Shown here in pieces: positions 36,080 to 49,500 of a DNA stretch of 64,000 nt (position 1 is the stretch's first letter; each line of letters opens with the position of its first letter). The stretch lies in assembly GCA_023014365.1 (NCBI GenBank), contig JAEBUN010000002.1, positions 2,728,001 to 2,792,000 of the forward strand. Reading direction: 5' to 3'. Below the pieces are notes generated by a model, which had not been told where the DNA came from, searched no databases, and saw only the letters and a program-made list of their open reading frames with translations. The DNA is from Lepiota brunneoincarnata (lineage: Eukaryota > Basidiomycota > Agaricomycetes > Agaricales > Agaricaceae). The position numbers and the translations under genes were made by a program.

Positions 36080-37214
36080 TGGCATCCCTCTGTTTGTTTA
36101 TGCTGACTATAGCCTCCTTATCACTAAATCCACTCTCCTTTTCTCGTAGACATATCTGCATACATGTATTTCTTTATCTATTGCATCACAAACTGATCGT
36201 TACCGCGATATACTACTCTTTACATTTATTTTGTATCCCTCCTTGTGGGTGGTTCTATACCTTGTCGATATGCAGAATACAAATAGCAAACGGGGGTTTC
36301 GGTCTAGGCGTGCTTACAGCTTGAATATAGTCCGGATCAAGCCATAGCCAGAGAGAGGCTTGGCGGATGCTATTGCGAATAAATTTACCCCCGTCTGGTC
36401 CATATGCCAGGGAAACGGCTTCTTCTTGCTTCTGCTATAGAACTTCTTTTTGCCTGCTACGGGTGGCGACTCCAGACCCATCCGCTGGTCTGGATACAGA
36501 CTCGACTCGTCATAACTCGCGGCCCTCTGACCGGAAATGTCGTGGCAGAATACACGCTCACGAAAAGTAAAAAGCCCGCGAACCCATAATTTCCTTTCGC
36601 ATCCAATTGCTCTTTTTTCTCTTTTCTTTACTACCACGACGGAGGGGGGTGGGGATGACAGTCTTGGGAGAACAGACTACTTAGGTTGCACCATCCAATC
36701 AAAACACGAACCACCCGAAAACTCGGTGCCAACTTACTCTCTTCGAATCTCTCACAGCTCGCGGTCTTCCTTCGGAAGGAACGAGCCATGCTTCCTGTCT
36801 AGACATTACTTTCCCCCTCCTCCTCCCACTGTGACTGGGTAGCAGCGGAAAGGTGGATAAATGTTTTATCAGGCCACTCCCCAGTTCCTTGGCGTCGGAA
36901 AATAAATCCCATCAGTTTGGTCCCGAGCAACGCAACGGCTCTCTCACAGCTATCATACGTTAGATCGAAAAACAACCTCCTTACCCCATTGTCATCAAGT
37001 AGAAAAAGAAGCTATGGGAATGCTACGTGCTCCGCTTGTGTCTATATCACTACCATCCCTTTCTGATAGAATTTTATGCTAAGTGCAAGATCAAAGGTGC
37101 CGTCCGAGATACCCGTTCCCACTCCCCGATAGTTGGGGCTTGGACCAAACTCTATCAGTTACGGGGCTTCTCAAACCTCACAGGCCTCACAAGACCGGGA
37201 ATATGATAGTCGCG

Positions 37215-37226
37215 CCCCCCCCCCCC
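37215..37226 (+). repeat. poly-C tract, 12 bases
   Basis: A run of 12 C within the convergent intergenic region, followed by a CT-rich stretch. Confidence 0.85.
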
Positions 37227-37439
37227 TCCCCTCCTGGCCATCCCTCCCCTGCTTAGCTATCATCTCATTAATCCTCGACTCAGCGAGACTAATGCATTTC
37301 ATTTATCTGATCGACAAAGAAGCAATCTTCAGGACGCCACCTCCGCTCACACACAAAAAGGTAAAGTGTCTAGCCCGTGACTCAAGGAACTTTTTTAGAG
37401 CGCTGCCGAGTCGGTAAAAAGGATACAAATACAATGGGA

Positions 37440-37455
37440 GGGGGGGGGGGGGGGG
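37440..37455 (+). repeat. poly-G tract, 16 bases
   Basis: A run of 16 G in the same intergenic region, preceded by ATGGGA. Confidence 0.85.
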
Positions 37456-37951
37456 CCTTCTCAACTGTGGAAACCCTGAGTGGTAAGCCCTGAGGTCCCA
37501 TGTCCAGGTTTTGTGACACAAGTAAATCCGACGAGGAACCTGCAGGCAAGTAGATAGGATGATGTCCAATGACGTCTGACCAATTGTCGCGTAGCGGGCA
37601 TATGGTGACTCTGCAGGAATAAACACCTTCTTACCCCCTTTCCTCCCTCTTTCCCCCCACCCACCTCCCCTGCGGGACCGACAGCCCTACTACATAGTCA
37701 ACAGAATTTTTGCCACTGGTCAGCCATTGTCACCTGACCATGGTACGCTTAATGAAGCTTACCTTGAGCATTTATTTTTTACTTCTCATGAGTGGATGGC
37801 GGCAGAAAACCCGACGCGAACCCTGAACAGCGAACAGTAATTCTGTTGGGAAGATATCAGAACGCTGTCCATCTTTGCCTGAATTCTTTCCTTCCTTATG
37901 CAAAGTCTGGCTGCATTAATAGTAATGATCCACAATCATCCCTGACTCGAA

Positions 37952-37964
37952 GGGGGGGGGGGGG
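37952..37964 (+). repeat. poly-G tract, 13 bases
   Basis: The third long homopolymer of this intergenic region, 13 G. Confidence 0.85.
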
Positions 37965-38385
37965 CGCCTTCTGTGAGGTGTGTTCCTTATGGTCAGGCTT
38001 GGATCAGGTGACGAAAAATGAAAGTTGGCATTTAATGAAACGTGTCTAATGATACAATGTTGGGTTCTGGTTAGCTGTAAGGAAAACATGGGAGGATAGG
38101 TTTGTGGCAGCAGTGATGGGTGATGGTGGTATGTGGAGATCCTTCCAAACGGGTGCCTCTTGTCAAGGCTCCAATAAATAGTCTAAGTGAGAATCTGAAT
38201 CTAATGGACGCGATCGTGAAGGGGACGAAAGGTGGAGGGCATAAAGAGGGAAGGGGGAATCCAAGATATGGGAATAAGGATAACATAGCCCGTAAGTCCT
38301 GGCGATATCAAGGGTATAAATGTATTCCGTTGATATTGGAGTGCCCTTCTTAACAAGGCGGAGAACGGAGGTGAGAGGGGCGAAT

Positions 38386-40382
38386 TTAATCGCAGGGTTC
38401 AGGTGTATCATTCTGGAAGCGTCTTAAGTCAGACATTGCTTGAACTGGTGGAACTCGAAACAAAACCTACTTGGCGGATGAATGTGAGCATATGGCATGT
38501 GATGTATCCCTTTGCGAAGCCTGCTCCAGCATAGGCAAAGAGGTATTGCCACTTGCGCTTGAAGACTTCATAATCCACACGATCGTGGAGAGCAGGATAA
38601 TCTTTGGCGATGCACTCCTGCGTCAGATTGGCCTCAAGACGGCGACCCCATTCGCGCAATGTACGGGGGTAGTCTGATAATCATTGAGAACCAAAGATGT
38701 AACCATGATCGGTCTTGACACTTACGAGCTGCGTGGTTCTCAACTACCTTCAAGAGTGAAACGGCCCTGCGAACCAGTGTTCATGGCTGTGACCAGAGTT
38801 GTTGCACTGGGAAGGCAGGAATTGGGCCACATGTAACGACGCATGAAGTCTTCAGCCCTGATAAAGGAAAAAAAAAAACGAACACGTCAATCCCCAGTTC
38901 CAGTGATGATATCTAGATATAGAGACTCACTGAAAGCCAGTATATCTAGACTCTGGGAAGGTAGACGAGCTGATGACGGCAGCAGCATCCTTAGACTTCA
39001 GTGCAAAGTCGACAAGCTTGAAATAGGTGTTGTAGTATTTCGAACCGACGTGCTGTATGACAAGGGGTTGGTTATCCGTCAGCTCGGTGATTTGACCATA
39101 GTAAGTTATATATAAGACAAACCTCAATCATCTCAATGGAGACGAAAGCATCGAAAGCCTTTTCAAATTCGGCGGGGATCTCCCGGTAATCCAAAAGGTG
39201 GACGCGGATACATCCCTCGAGGCCTGCGGCCTTGATTCGCTCTTCCGCAAGGGTCTTTTGTTCGATTGAGAGTGTCAAGGTATCGACCTCGCATCCGTAG
39301 GTACGGGCTGCCTGAAGATGAAATCAGCCCCAAGGCCTCGGAAGGGCAAGATCAAGGAGAGACCGACCTCGATGGCAAGGCCTCCCCAACCGCTACCGAA
39401 TTCTAGGATACGGTGGCCAGGCCTGACCCGGGCCTTGCGCAGGACGTGATGGATCTTGCGCAGCTGAGCAGCCTCTAGGTCGCCCGGAGTTGGACCATCC
39501 TCTAGGTCGCCGCGGACACCACCCTCTGCTTCAGACCAGAGAGCGCAGGAGTACATCATCTCCTTGCTAAGGAAAGCCTATTATGGTTGGGAAGGGTGAG
39601 GATGAAGCAAGGCGGCCAGAGGAAGACCAAGAACGGCTAACCTTGAAGAGCTCATTTGATTGATCATAGCTGGCAATGGCGTTGAGTCGTGCTTGGGAGC
39701 GTGTTTGACCGAGAAAGCTGTTGTAGAGGCCGGAAATCGCCGACGACACTTTGGCGACGATGGAAGAAAGAGTTTCTTCCATTCCAGTTTGATTGTCGAG
39801 CCACAGCTGATAGTATATGTGAGTACACAAAAACAAAAACTTTGTGAGGGGTTCCCCTTACATTCATGGCACCCTTGAGTGATGATACTTGGACATCACC
39901 GATCATATACGCTTCACTGACTGCAAGTAGAGAGCAGTTTATTAGACGAAGCCCATCTGTGCGAGCTGGAGGCGACTTACATCCCAAGTCCCCTGATCTG
40001 CGTCGAGTTATTAACGAAACCCAGGGATGAAGAAAAAGTTGACGACTTACAATAAAATGCGCAACCAGAAGTTGTCATTGACAATTTTGAGTTGAACGTC
40101 ATTGCACCCTTTTTGGTAGTTGCCATAATAGTGCGACCCTTCGGAATCGGAGATTGTGAGGTGGCCCACAGCTATCGCGTCGTTGAGGACGGCCAGTATC
40201 GAGCTTCGGGCTGGATTGGGTAAAGTGAGTTTTGAACTACCGATAGACGCGTGTGGGCACGCACCGAAAGCAACAAGCCACGATTTTGGGCTGAGTTTGG
40301 AGAAGGAGAAGAGTGAAGTGGGCTGGATGGCCTTGGAAGGGGCGGGGAATTGAAGGCAGGGCTGTTGCGCAGAGGCAGGCAT
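38386..40382 (-). CDS. cyclopropane-fatty-acid-synthase-type SAM methyltransferase, frame broken once
   Basis: Members add a methylene (or methyl) group from S-adenosylmethionine to unsaturated acyl chains of membrane lipids. Exons (minus) are 40382..40265, 40210..40051, a 17-nt exon 39997..39981, 39920..39862, 39806..39642, 39577..39368, 39311..39123, 39052..38931, 38857..38726, 38673..38471 and 38412..38386. The SAM-binding core RILEFGSGWGGLAIEAAR is in exons 6-7. Other blocks are GDLGFSEAYMIGD, YDQSNELFK, GCEVDTLTLSIEQ, AFVSIEMIEHVG and FAYAGAGFAKGYI. An extra C in the pair at 38747-38748 breaks the frame; without it the gene is 1401 nt (466 aa). Fungal homologues may make cyclopropane or other methylated lipids; the product here is not known. 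Confidence 0.88.
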
Positions 40383-40480
40383 TGTGAGAGGAAGAGGAGG
40401 CGAGAGGAGATAGGAAAGAGGCTGAGAGGTTGGTTGTGAGTGAGGAGGATGGGGAGGAGAGAGAGGAGGAGGAGGAGGAC

Positions 40481-40488
40481 TTTATATG
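40481..40488 (-). promoter_or_regulatory. TATA-like box for the CFA-synthase-type gene
   Basis: On the minus strand the sequence reads CATATAAA about 100 bases upstream of the ATG at 40382, a sensible place for a TATA box. Confidence 0.45.
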
Positions 40489-40846
40489 CGCTGGGCGGAG
40501 GAGGTTGGTGAGATCGGTAGATTGGACAATCTGGCCGTGAATCTGGGAGGACCATCTGTGCTGGTAAAGTAAATTGTCAACAGACCGCACGGGAGGGATT
40601 CGCGAGAGATGCATCGCAAGTGAGATGAATCGCATTGAGATGGATCATTTCTCACCCGCTGCAACACATGTTCGCTGCCCACCCCGCACCCCCACTATCA
40701 CAACGCCCACAACGAGATCCCCGGCTCTCTCTTGACTATATTCTCACGGCCCCACGTGGCAGACAGGGCTCGCACCAATACTCTCAGACGGTGACATTGA
40801 TCAGAATCCTGGATTCCCCTCTCTGTGCTGGATGGAATCCTGATCT

Positions 40847-41418
40847 CTACTTACCGAGGGAAAAACATCTCCAAGTGATCTGATTCCAACTGGCACCGAC
40901 AGAGGAAATCCCATTTTCCCATCTCGATAGCCTTTTGACTCCCTCTCCTACTTTAGTCCCCTTCGATTCCACAAATATCGTCGAGCCCTTTGCTCCCTCG
41001 AAGACGCCCCAAAACGGCGTGCAACTTTTCGTCCCTTCTTTCACGTCATCTTGAAAACCTGTATCATCATCCCACACACAGTTCACCGTCGCCATCCACT
41101 TGATATCAGAATTTTTCTTTTTTTCCTCGTCCCATTGCTGAGGGAGCCCGTGCTTTAAACATCGAGGCGATATAAATCTATACTCGCGACCGCTCCCAAG
41201 CCCGGCTATCTGGCCTATCATATCCTCGGCACTGCTGTCGAGCCGTTAGCAACGGATTGGTCCATAGACCGAGGAGGGAACCTACAGTCAATCACGACTG
41301 CTCCCCATAAATTCGTCCCTGAATCCCTCAGCGCTTCAACAATGGGGCCATTAGACACAATATCTATTTCTAGTGTTAACCCCATCCGTGTTTGACGTTC
41401 AATTTTTTTTCGAAACAC
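40847..41418 (-). CDS. hypothetical protein candidate, possibly spliced
   Basis: Two consecutive minus-strand open frames (41418..41218 and 41221..40847) encode protein-like, non-repetitive sequence, including SNGPIVEALRDSGTNLWGAV and FWGVFEGAKGSTIFVESKG. They differ in frame, so an intron or a one-base error near 41218-41290 would be needed to join them. I recognise no family, and no clear start or stop context supports the model. It could be a lineage-specific gene or chance. Confidence 0.25.
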
Positions 41419-44400
41419 GCACTAATCCCAAGTCGGACGTGCTTGGGATCTCAGGGCCTGCACACACTGCACATACGGCTACTGCGGTCCATTACCAGCA
41501 CAATTAAGAGCACCGACTCCAACCTCCACGGAATTGACAGGATTCGGTCACGTTGCGACCTCATGGAGAACTTTGACATCGCTAGAGATATGTCGGGGCT
41601 CGACTCCCTATTCTCCCCTTCTCAGCTTATTCTTGCCAACATTCTGATTTCCCACCGTAGGAAATGGACAAAGGCCCGTGGAGGTATCCTCATTCAGCTG
41701 ACCGCACTCCCTCGCGATTTCCAATGACATTACTTGCTGTTCTCCCCACACAGTACAAGACTTAACCAAGGCTCCGCCCGCTGTTGATACATGCACTACC
41801 GGAAACACGGTTCCTCCATTCTCGGAACGGAATGGTGGCGGGCGAGCCCGGCTTCTCGGGTTGCTCCCCTCCGCCGCATATGCAATTCTTGAACCTCCAA
41901 GGTGCTAACTCTTGGACAGTCTAACGCCACCCATCTGCAGCATCCGCATAGTAATAAAGTGTGTTCCCCCCTGTCTTCAATTTCCGGGGACTAAGCCTCA
42001 GACGAGTCTCCACGCGGTTGCCACTTTCTTCATCCATCCGTGGCTCAGGGGGAAAAGACCTGCATATCATCTAGACGCATACTACTACTGGTCGCACCAC
42101 TCCCAAGCAGAGTGACAGCGGTACCCAACAGCATGTATCACTGATCTGCTTCGCATCTTCCAATGGGGTGGAAACGGACATCAGACAGCCTATATACTCA
42201 CCGCCACCTACTCCCATGCGTTCCGGGAAAACCTTGAGTTTATAAACTAGCCTGCTGGCATTTTCTGTCCTTTTGTCATTCTTTCCAAGGTATCGCCACA
42301 CCGCCCGAGAATTTGATATAGCTTAAAAGCAAGGGGTCTCTAATCTTCTGGAAAGGCCGCTGGGATATAATGCTATGTTCTATACCGTTCTCGCGTACCC
42401 TATCATCCCAAGAGGGTCGATCTTGTCCATACCAGGGCGGCATATGGGTGCAAGTAATAACTCGGCAGTCACAGTAGTATTACCTCAGGGCCGGAATAAC
42501 CCAAAATACTCAACATCCATCGGATTGCCAAGGAAAGTTATCATGATAATGGCCACCCGTTTGCGATTGGGTGGGAAAGGGCCCCGGTGCCAGTAGATTA
42601 ATGATTGGTTAGGCTAACGATCAAGCGCGTGTCGACGAGAGCCTCCTTAGCTTCAGAAGTCGTAAAGCAAATACTCGCGCAGTCTTCACGGACAGCAAAC
42701 TAGGCTATGCGTTGTGCATATATGCAGGGGGAAGGGCTGATGCACGAGGAGATTCTGTTTGTTCATGCTCGTGTCTGCGTCCCATCGTCCCTGCGAATTA
42801 ATGGAGCAGTCAGGCAGTTCAGGCAAGAGGTAGGGGGGCGCAGAATGCAGCGAGGTTCGAAGCCTGCAGGGCAAGTCAATGCTACCCAGCGTTCAACAAC
42901 CCCGCCGTGGATTGGGATTCATGAATCTAATATTCGGAACCAACCGTCAACCCCAAACATGTCAGGAAAGGGATTTGAGCATGTGGTCCTGCTGAAAAAA
43001 CTACTACACGTCCTTCTACCGTGGCTCGCTGGAACCCAAAGGCAGCGAGTACAGATCGCCGCGCGCGCGCGTCTGAAACTTCATGGGGGGCTGGACCATA
43101 CTCACCCTTACTCATGTATACAAACTTCCGAGGTCCAGGTGATTAAAGATGGCGGTATAATAACTTTCCGGTAACTATCGTCCAATCCACAATGGTCTCG
43201 GAATCCAAGGTAATCCACAAGATACCCGTTGAACTTCCCGAGTGACCCTGAGGGTACTCGGAGGATCTGTATCGGAAAGTGGCCTGCTTGTTGCCGCGTC
43301 AGTTTGGTATACGCTCTCGTAAGAGCCAAACGAGTTCTTGTGAATGAGAAGCACAGGGTGAGATCCAGGTTTAGGTCGTCTCTAAAAGAAGGTCCGTTGG
43401 TTGGAGGGGAACCGATCCATTGGGTGCAAGTTGGGCCGTGACAGTGTTTCGGACTGAAGACTCGTTGGAGATGGCCAGAAAGGAGGATTGCACTGAAGCA
43501 AAGACCAATAATTCCCAATCGGCGTTAGCTGCCGTAGACAGCCTGATTCCGCGTGCCCTTCACAAAATTTTGCCCTATGATCCGAAAATAAGAAAGAGGT
43601 TGATAGCGACCGTTCATTCATCTCTCCAAGACCAAATATGCGGCCTCTCCCAATCCATAATTTAAATGTTGTGTCTGTGGTACTTATGAATGATTATATC
43701 GATGGATGAGAAGCCGCTACGTCTGTGATCTCCTCACCGAGACACCGCCACTTTTGGCAGCGGAGGGAAATTTAGAGAAATAGATAAATAACTGACAGCG
43801 ACCGAATACGCCATAATTCATTCACCGACTCCTTGAATCACAAATGAGAATTCTGGGCTAATGAAAGCGACATTTTGCTGGAAAATGGTATATGCTCACC
43901 GCAACGGATGGGAGAACCAATAGAAAGCCACAAGAGCCCTTTACGACATACCGAATATAGTAAGGTCTCAAGAGAATAATTGAGAATACCCCAGGGGTGT
44001 AAGTTTTTGGACGGCACCATTCAAATGCTTTCCCATATGGTTAAACATTAACCACTGTGCCGTAGGCGCCATGCCACCCCTGAAAATGGTGCTTGATTTG
44101 GTCTGAAGAAACATTGGTGATGTGCCCTGACCAGGCCATCAATTTCATTGTGAGACAGATATAAATAATGATACCAGCTCGGCCTCAGGAGTTGCGCATA
44201 TGCAACACGGGTTTTAATCGGGGGAAGGACCGAAGGGGTTCACAAAGCACGTTGGTGGCAAAAAAAAAACAAAAACAAAACAACGCACTCACATACGTCA
44301 CGATATTTCAAGGTCGATGTTGGGAAGCTTTGCATGCCACCTGAAAGCAACCCTGCTTCCGGATGAAAATGGGGCAGGGGAAATGGGGATTGGGCGGTGG

Positions 44401-45412
44401 TCCCCGATCGGAACATGGAGGAAATCAAGCGGTTGGGTGAGCCCGTCTCCCAGTGGAATATCTCGTCTATATGAGTTCAAATTTTGATCTGATGTAGCAT
44501 GTACCATCTAAACGAGTATTCTATAGAGATATGAACAGTAAAAGTGAAAACGCATTGTGGTCTGGGCAGGCGACGGTGGTGACAACTAAGGGCACAGTAA
44601 TGCTGTCCTCAGGGAAGAAATAAACAGTAAAAGGAGTTGGGTTAAATATGCGAGTAAGTTGGGAATGACAGATATAGCTACGCTTATGCTGGGGGCTTGG
44701 GAATGGTAAGGGGAATGGAAGCTAGCGACATGATTTATCTAAAGCAATGGGCGCTGTGCTCGGCTGGATGCCGGTGTTCTACACCCTGCCGGGCACCTTA
44801 CTCATGTGAGGTATGGACTAGGGTGTAGACCACCCAATCTCCCTGTGAGCGTTCTCGATTGCTTATCCTTCTGAGTAAACCACTCCTTTTAGCTGTCCGG
44901 ATAGAACAGCCAGGCTATTTCTGATTTGGATCAAAAATGAGCGATGTTATTTCCTGGGGCGGCTTCCAGGACCGGTCCGCTTGAGTTCTAGAACTACTCT
45001 GCAATTTATGTAACAATCTATGAGCCAAGCAGAGTTCCATGGGGCTAAAAAGAGCCCTCACTTGTCACCCGCAGTCTGCTCTGGCCGCTCTTTACGGTAG
45101 AGTCTGTAGGAATCGTCGATACTCGTATTTCTCCCCAAGAAAGAGGAGCTGGGCGTCAGAAACTATGCAAGATCTTGCGATTTGTGGTTTAGGTGAGTGT
45201 TGAGGGTATTGGGAATGTCGGAGATGGGTCAACTATAGCACCCGAAGTCGAACGGTCAGGGGGGGTGTGACCCGGGTTCTAAGGGGGGCCGGCGACGAAC
45301 AGCGATAGAAGAACGGCAAGGTAAAACCAAATGTTTATCATCCGGTGTCAAGGAGTTGTTGCAGTAAAGAGAGTGAACTTATTATAGGCGAATAGCCGTG
45401 ACTTGGCGTGCA

Positions 45413-46377
45413 TTAAGTCACAGAAATTCCAATGGCTGCATGGCGAACACGGTCGTCGGGAGGGGCAGAGCTATAGTATAGTCGACCAGCGATATCGCTA
45501 ATGACCCAATCCAAACCAGAGACCAAGTTATCTCCCGTTACAGCACTACAAGGCCAGATTTTCCAGCTGTGTGACCTGATCGAATCGAGGTCAAGAGTCT
45601 GCAGGGTGGGTCATAAATTATTAGTATGACAGGACTAGCCATGGGACAGATAGATGCGACGCAGAGAACAAAAGGCTTACCTGGCGAATTTCCGCATCTG
45701 TCATTGATCCTTGCAAATCCTGCTTGTTAGCGAACACAAGTAAGGAGGCTCCCGCTAGTCGCTGTCAAAAAGAAATGTGATTGCCGGCGTGAATAAGATG
45801 ATGGAAGGCCGCAGGTTGTGGTGGAACAGAGATAGAACTCTCACATCTTCTGTCAAGAGACTATGCAGTTCCTCCTTGCAATCGCGCATACGCATTCTGT
45901 CACCTGAATCAACGACCCACACCAGTGCGTCAGTTTGCTCAAAATAATTGCGCCAATAAGGCCGCAAGGTCCGTTGTCCACCAACATCCCCTAACCAACG
46001 ACGGAGTTTAGCTGTGATTGTGCTTGGTAGTGGCAGCAGGCGGGAACGGGAAGCGAGGGTGAAAGGGTGGGCTACGCTTACATATATTGAGGGTGTACCT
46101 TGCTGGAGGTTCGATTACAATTTTCAGCAAAGAAGTAGCGGGAGGTTCGCTCACTTTCCATGGATGAAGGTTTTGATATTGAAGCCGAGGGTAGGGCTGA
46201 CGCTCATGATGTCTTCACCGCTGAGCTTCTTGAGGATCGTGGTTTTCCCCGCGTTGTCGAGACCGCTAGGTAAGTTCAGCACCACGTCGACACGATACAC
46301 AGCAGTACTTGCAGGAACAATACCCGCATCTCCTTTTCTTTTCGCCTGTTCTTTCTGATAATAGTGAGGAGACCCAT
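45413..46377 (-). CDS. ARL2: ARF-like GTPase ARL2
   Basis: ARL2 (yeast Cin4) is a small GTPase that works with tubulin cofactors in microtubule formation. Exons (minus) are 46377..46313, 46265..46155, a 17-nt exon 46098..46082, 45990..45845, 45761..45681 and 45598..45413 (201 aa, in frame). Start [10 protein letters not shown]-loop GLDNAGKTT, switch [17 protein letters not shown] (G3), NKQD (G4) and CSAVTGDNL (G5) are all present. The N-terminal glycine is kept, although ARL2 proteins are generally not myristoylated. The first intron (46266..46312) begins GCAAGT, a textbook GC-AG donor. A C-terminal extension of about 15 residues follows the usual end. Confidence 0.94.
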
Positions 46378-46550
46378 GTTTGTAAATGAGCAAGGGCCGT
46401 GGATTGATGGGTAATATGCGGCCGGTGTCCGGAGTCCCCGTGACGCTCTCCTTTGCAAATTCAGAGTATCTTGTACTCGCTCTCCTCACACCTGTATCAA
46501 CCCCTACCTCTGCATTTTCCGCGGACACGCATCTAACGTACACACTAAAG
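46378..46550. promoter_or_regulatory. divergent promoter of ARL2 and eIF5B
   Basis: 173 bases separate the two start codons. No specific motif was identified. Confidence 0.4.
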
Positions 46551-49500
46551 ATGGCACCGAAAAACAAGGGCAAGAAGGGCAAGAAGGATGACGACGACTT
46601 TTGGTCGGCAAATCATTAATCTAATCATGTGGATCGCATATGTGTCTGACCCGTCAATTGCAGGGATAAGGCTGGCGAGGCCATAGAGCCCAACAAGGCC
46701 GTCACGCTCAACATGTCGGACGATGAAGGAGGCACTTTAGAAAGACCAGAAGGCGGATCATCTGGATTTGCGGCGCTGGCCACCACAGGAGATTTCGACG
46801 TTACGGGGGAGGAGGAGGGCGACTTTGGTGGGTTGATGGTACGCGTTCTACAGCAGGATATCTATTTCGTTGACTCTGATACACTTTCTCTAGTCTATGC
46901 TCAAGGCAAGTCAGAATAAAAAGAAAGAAAAGAAAGACAAGAAGAAAGACAAGGCTGGCGCCCCCGACCTACCCGTGGGGGACGTGCCAACAGAGGAGAA
47001 CCCGGTCGTACCATCACAACCACCTATTGAAGTCACCGCAGAGGATGAATGGGGCCCCGTCAAAGTGAAGAAGAAAGATAAGAAAGGGAAGAAGAAAGGA
47101 AAGAATGTGGCTGAGGATGGCGATGGGGATGAGGAGCAGAATGGAGAGGTGCCAGAAGCCGGTCGGTTCCTCCCATCCAATTTTTGGTTCCAAAACTGAT
47201 TTTCCAACGCAGCAGAATCGGGGGTTACAGCTTCCTCTGCGCCAGAGCCGAACTCCCGTCCAGAAGGAGGTCGATGAGGATGAAGAGCCTCAGGAATCGG
47301 GGGCCAAGGTATTATCCAAGAAAGAGAAAGAGAAGCTTAAGAAAGAGCGAGAAAAGGTCTGCAGCATTCTAACATCCTCATGTCCCCTCTGTTTACCGTC
47401 TGACACAATACATAGGCAAAAAAGAAAGCGCAGGCAGCCGCTAAAAAGGCGGCTGCAGCAGAGACGCCATCGACACCCATAGAACAATCGCCGGCGCCAG
47501 CGGAGGCTCCTGTCCGCATGAAAGGAACAGAAAAGGAGGTGGAAGAGGAAGAGGAGGGGGAGGGGGAAGGGGAAGGGGCAGCAGCAACCACAGGAAAGCC
47601 AGACAAGAAGAAGAAGAAGAAAAAGGCGAAGAAAGATGAAGACTCTACTCCGGCGCCTGCGCCTCCCCCTGGAAAAAAGAAAGGTGGAATTAGTGCATTG
47701 AAGGCTTTGATGGAAGAGAAAAAGCGCCTGGAGGAGGAGGACAGGCGCCGCGAGGAAGAGGAGCGTAGGAGGATCGAAGAGGAGGAACGAAAGGCCGAAG
47801 AAGAAGCACGGAGAAAGGAGGAGGAGAAGCTACGGAGGAAAGAAAAGGAAAAGGAACGTAAATTATATCGGCGACGCGAGGCATTTGGTATTAACATTAT
47901 CTCTAGGCCAAACGTGAGCTGGCGAAGAAGGAGGGTCGCCTTCTCACAAAGAAACAGAAAGAAGAACGGCAAATGGCCGAAATTCGCAGACAAGCCCTTT
48001 TGGCTTCGGGGGTCCAAGTTGAGGGTTTGCAACAAGCTTCAAGTAGCAGCGCGCCCAAAAAGTTCTCATATGGCAACCGAAAGAAAAAGTCTGCTCCAGC
48101 AAAAGGGGCGTCACCAACGCCGGATTCGAGACCACGCTCACCAGAGCCTGTCTCTGCACCCATTGAAGCGGAAGAAGCTCAGGCAGAGAAGGACGCGAAA
48201 CTGGATTGGGAGAATAGTACGGATGAAGAAATGAAGGTTCCCACAGCTCAAGTCAAAGATTCCTGGGATGCCTCGAGCGATGAAGAGAAACCCGTCGCAC
48301 CTAAAGTTAAAGACTCGTGGGATGCTTCAAGCGGTGGGGAAGACGCACCCGCACCACAGCCTATCGCAAATGGAAAACCCGCTGGGAAAGGTGTGTGATT
48401 TTCGCAATCCTCCATTAATCCATGCAGTGATATCGGACATCGTTTCGAATCCATCCATTTTAGCCAAACCTGCAACGGTCAAGGTTGAAACAGCGAGAGA
48501 TACGAGCAACAAACCTGGAACCAATGTGGCACCAGCACCCGCCGACAAAGCTACTCCCCAACCCACTCCGAAAGCCATCGCACAGGCATCTTCCGAGTCG
48601 GACGACGACTCAGATACCACGGAAGATGAAAGTTCACAAGATAGTTCCGATGAAGAGTCCTCTGATGAAGAACTCTCTATGGCCCAGAAAATGGCTGCTC
48701 AAAAAAAGGCTGAAGCCGCTGAGCGGCGTGCGAAGGCACACGAAGCAGCCCTTGCCGCACGTAGCAAAGATAACCTTCGCAGTCCCATTTGCTGTATTCT
48801 TGGACATGTCGATACTGGAAAGACCAAGCTTTTGGATAAGGTTTGTCCCATTTCTTGTGACCGTTGTTTCTTGGCTCATTTTACCAGATTCGTCAAACCA
48901 ACGTGCAAGAAGGTGAAGCTGGAGGTATCACACAGCAGATCGGTGCGACCTACTTCCCGGCTGAGGCTATTGTTCAAAAAACGGCTGTTATGAATAGGGT
49001 ACGGAGACAGAGTTTCAGCTTCAGATACCCGTCCATTCACCCCCAAAGTAGGATGGCACTCAAGAATATAAAATCCCAGGCCTGCTTGTTATTGATACTC
49101 CTGGCCACGAGTCCTTCACAAATCTGCGCTCTCGTGGTAGTTCCTTATGCAATATCGCCATTCTCGTCGTGGATATCATGCATGGTCTTGAAGCACAAAC
49201 TTTAGAATCTCTTCGTTTGCTGCGGGAGCGCAAGACTCCATTCATCGTGGCTTTAAACAAGGTTAGTTCTCACAGGACTCAAACCCCAAGCGTCTGAACA
49301 CCTAAAAACTCTAGATTGATCGTATGTACGGGTGGCAAGCAACTCCAGATGGGGCTTTCCGTGAGTCTCTGGGCAAACAAAACCAACAAGTCCAGAGAGA
49401 GTTTGAGGATCGTGTTGCAAAAACCATTGTGGCTTTCGCCGAAGAGGGTCTAAATGCTTGCCTATACTACGAGAACAAGAACTTTTCCCGGAACGTATCG

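Larger units (their letters stand above)
36080..38385. other. convergent intergenic region with homopolymer runs
   Basis: About 2.3 kb lies between the 3' ends of the kinesin and the CFA-synthase-type gene. It holds three long G or C runs but no open frame with protein-like character on either strand and no RNA gene I could recognise. Confidence 0.5.
40383..45412. other. 5-kb gene-poor region
   Basis: No conserved protein, transposon, tRNA or rRNA was recognised in these 5 kb. There is one weak gene candidate (minus, 40847..41418) and otherwise only short open frames without domain features. Base composition looks like other intergenic DNA here. It separates the start of the CFA-type gene from the end of ARL2. 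Confidence 0.5.

Noticed and set aside
36080..45412. Possible transposon or retroelement remains
   Set aside because: No terminal repeats, reverse transcriptase, integrase or transposase motifs could be found by eye on either strand.
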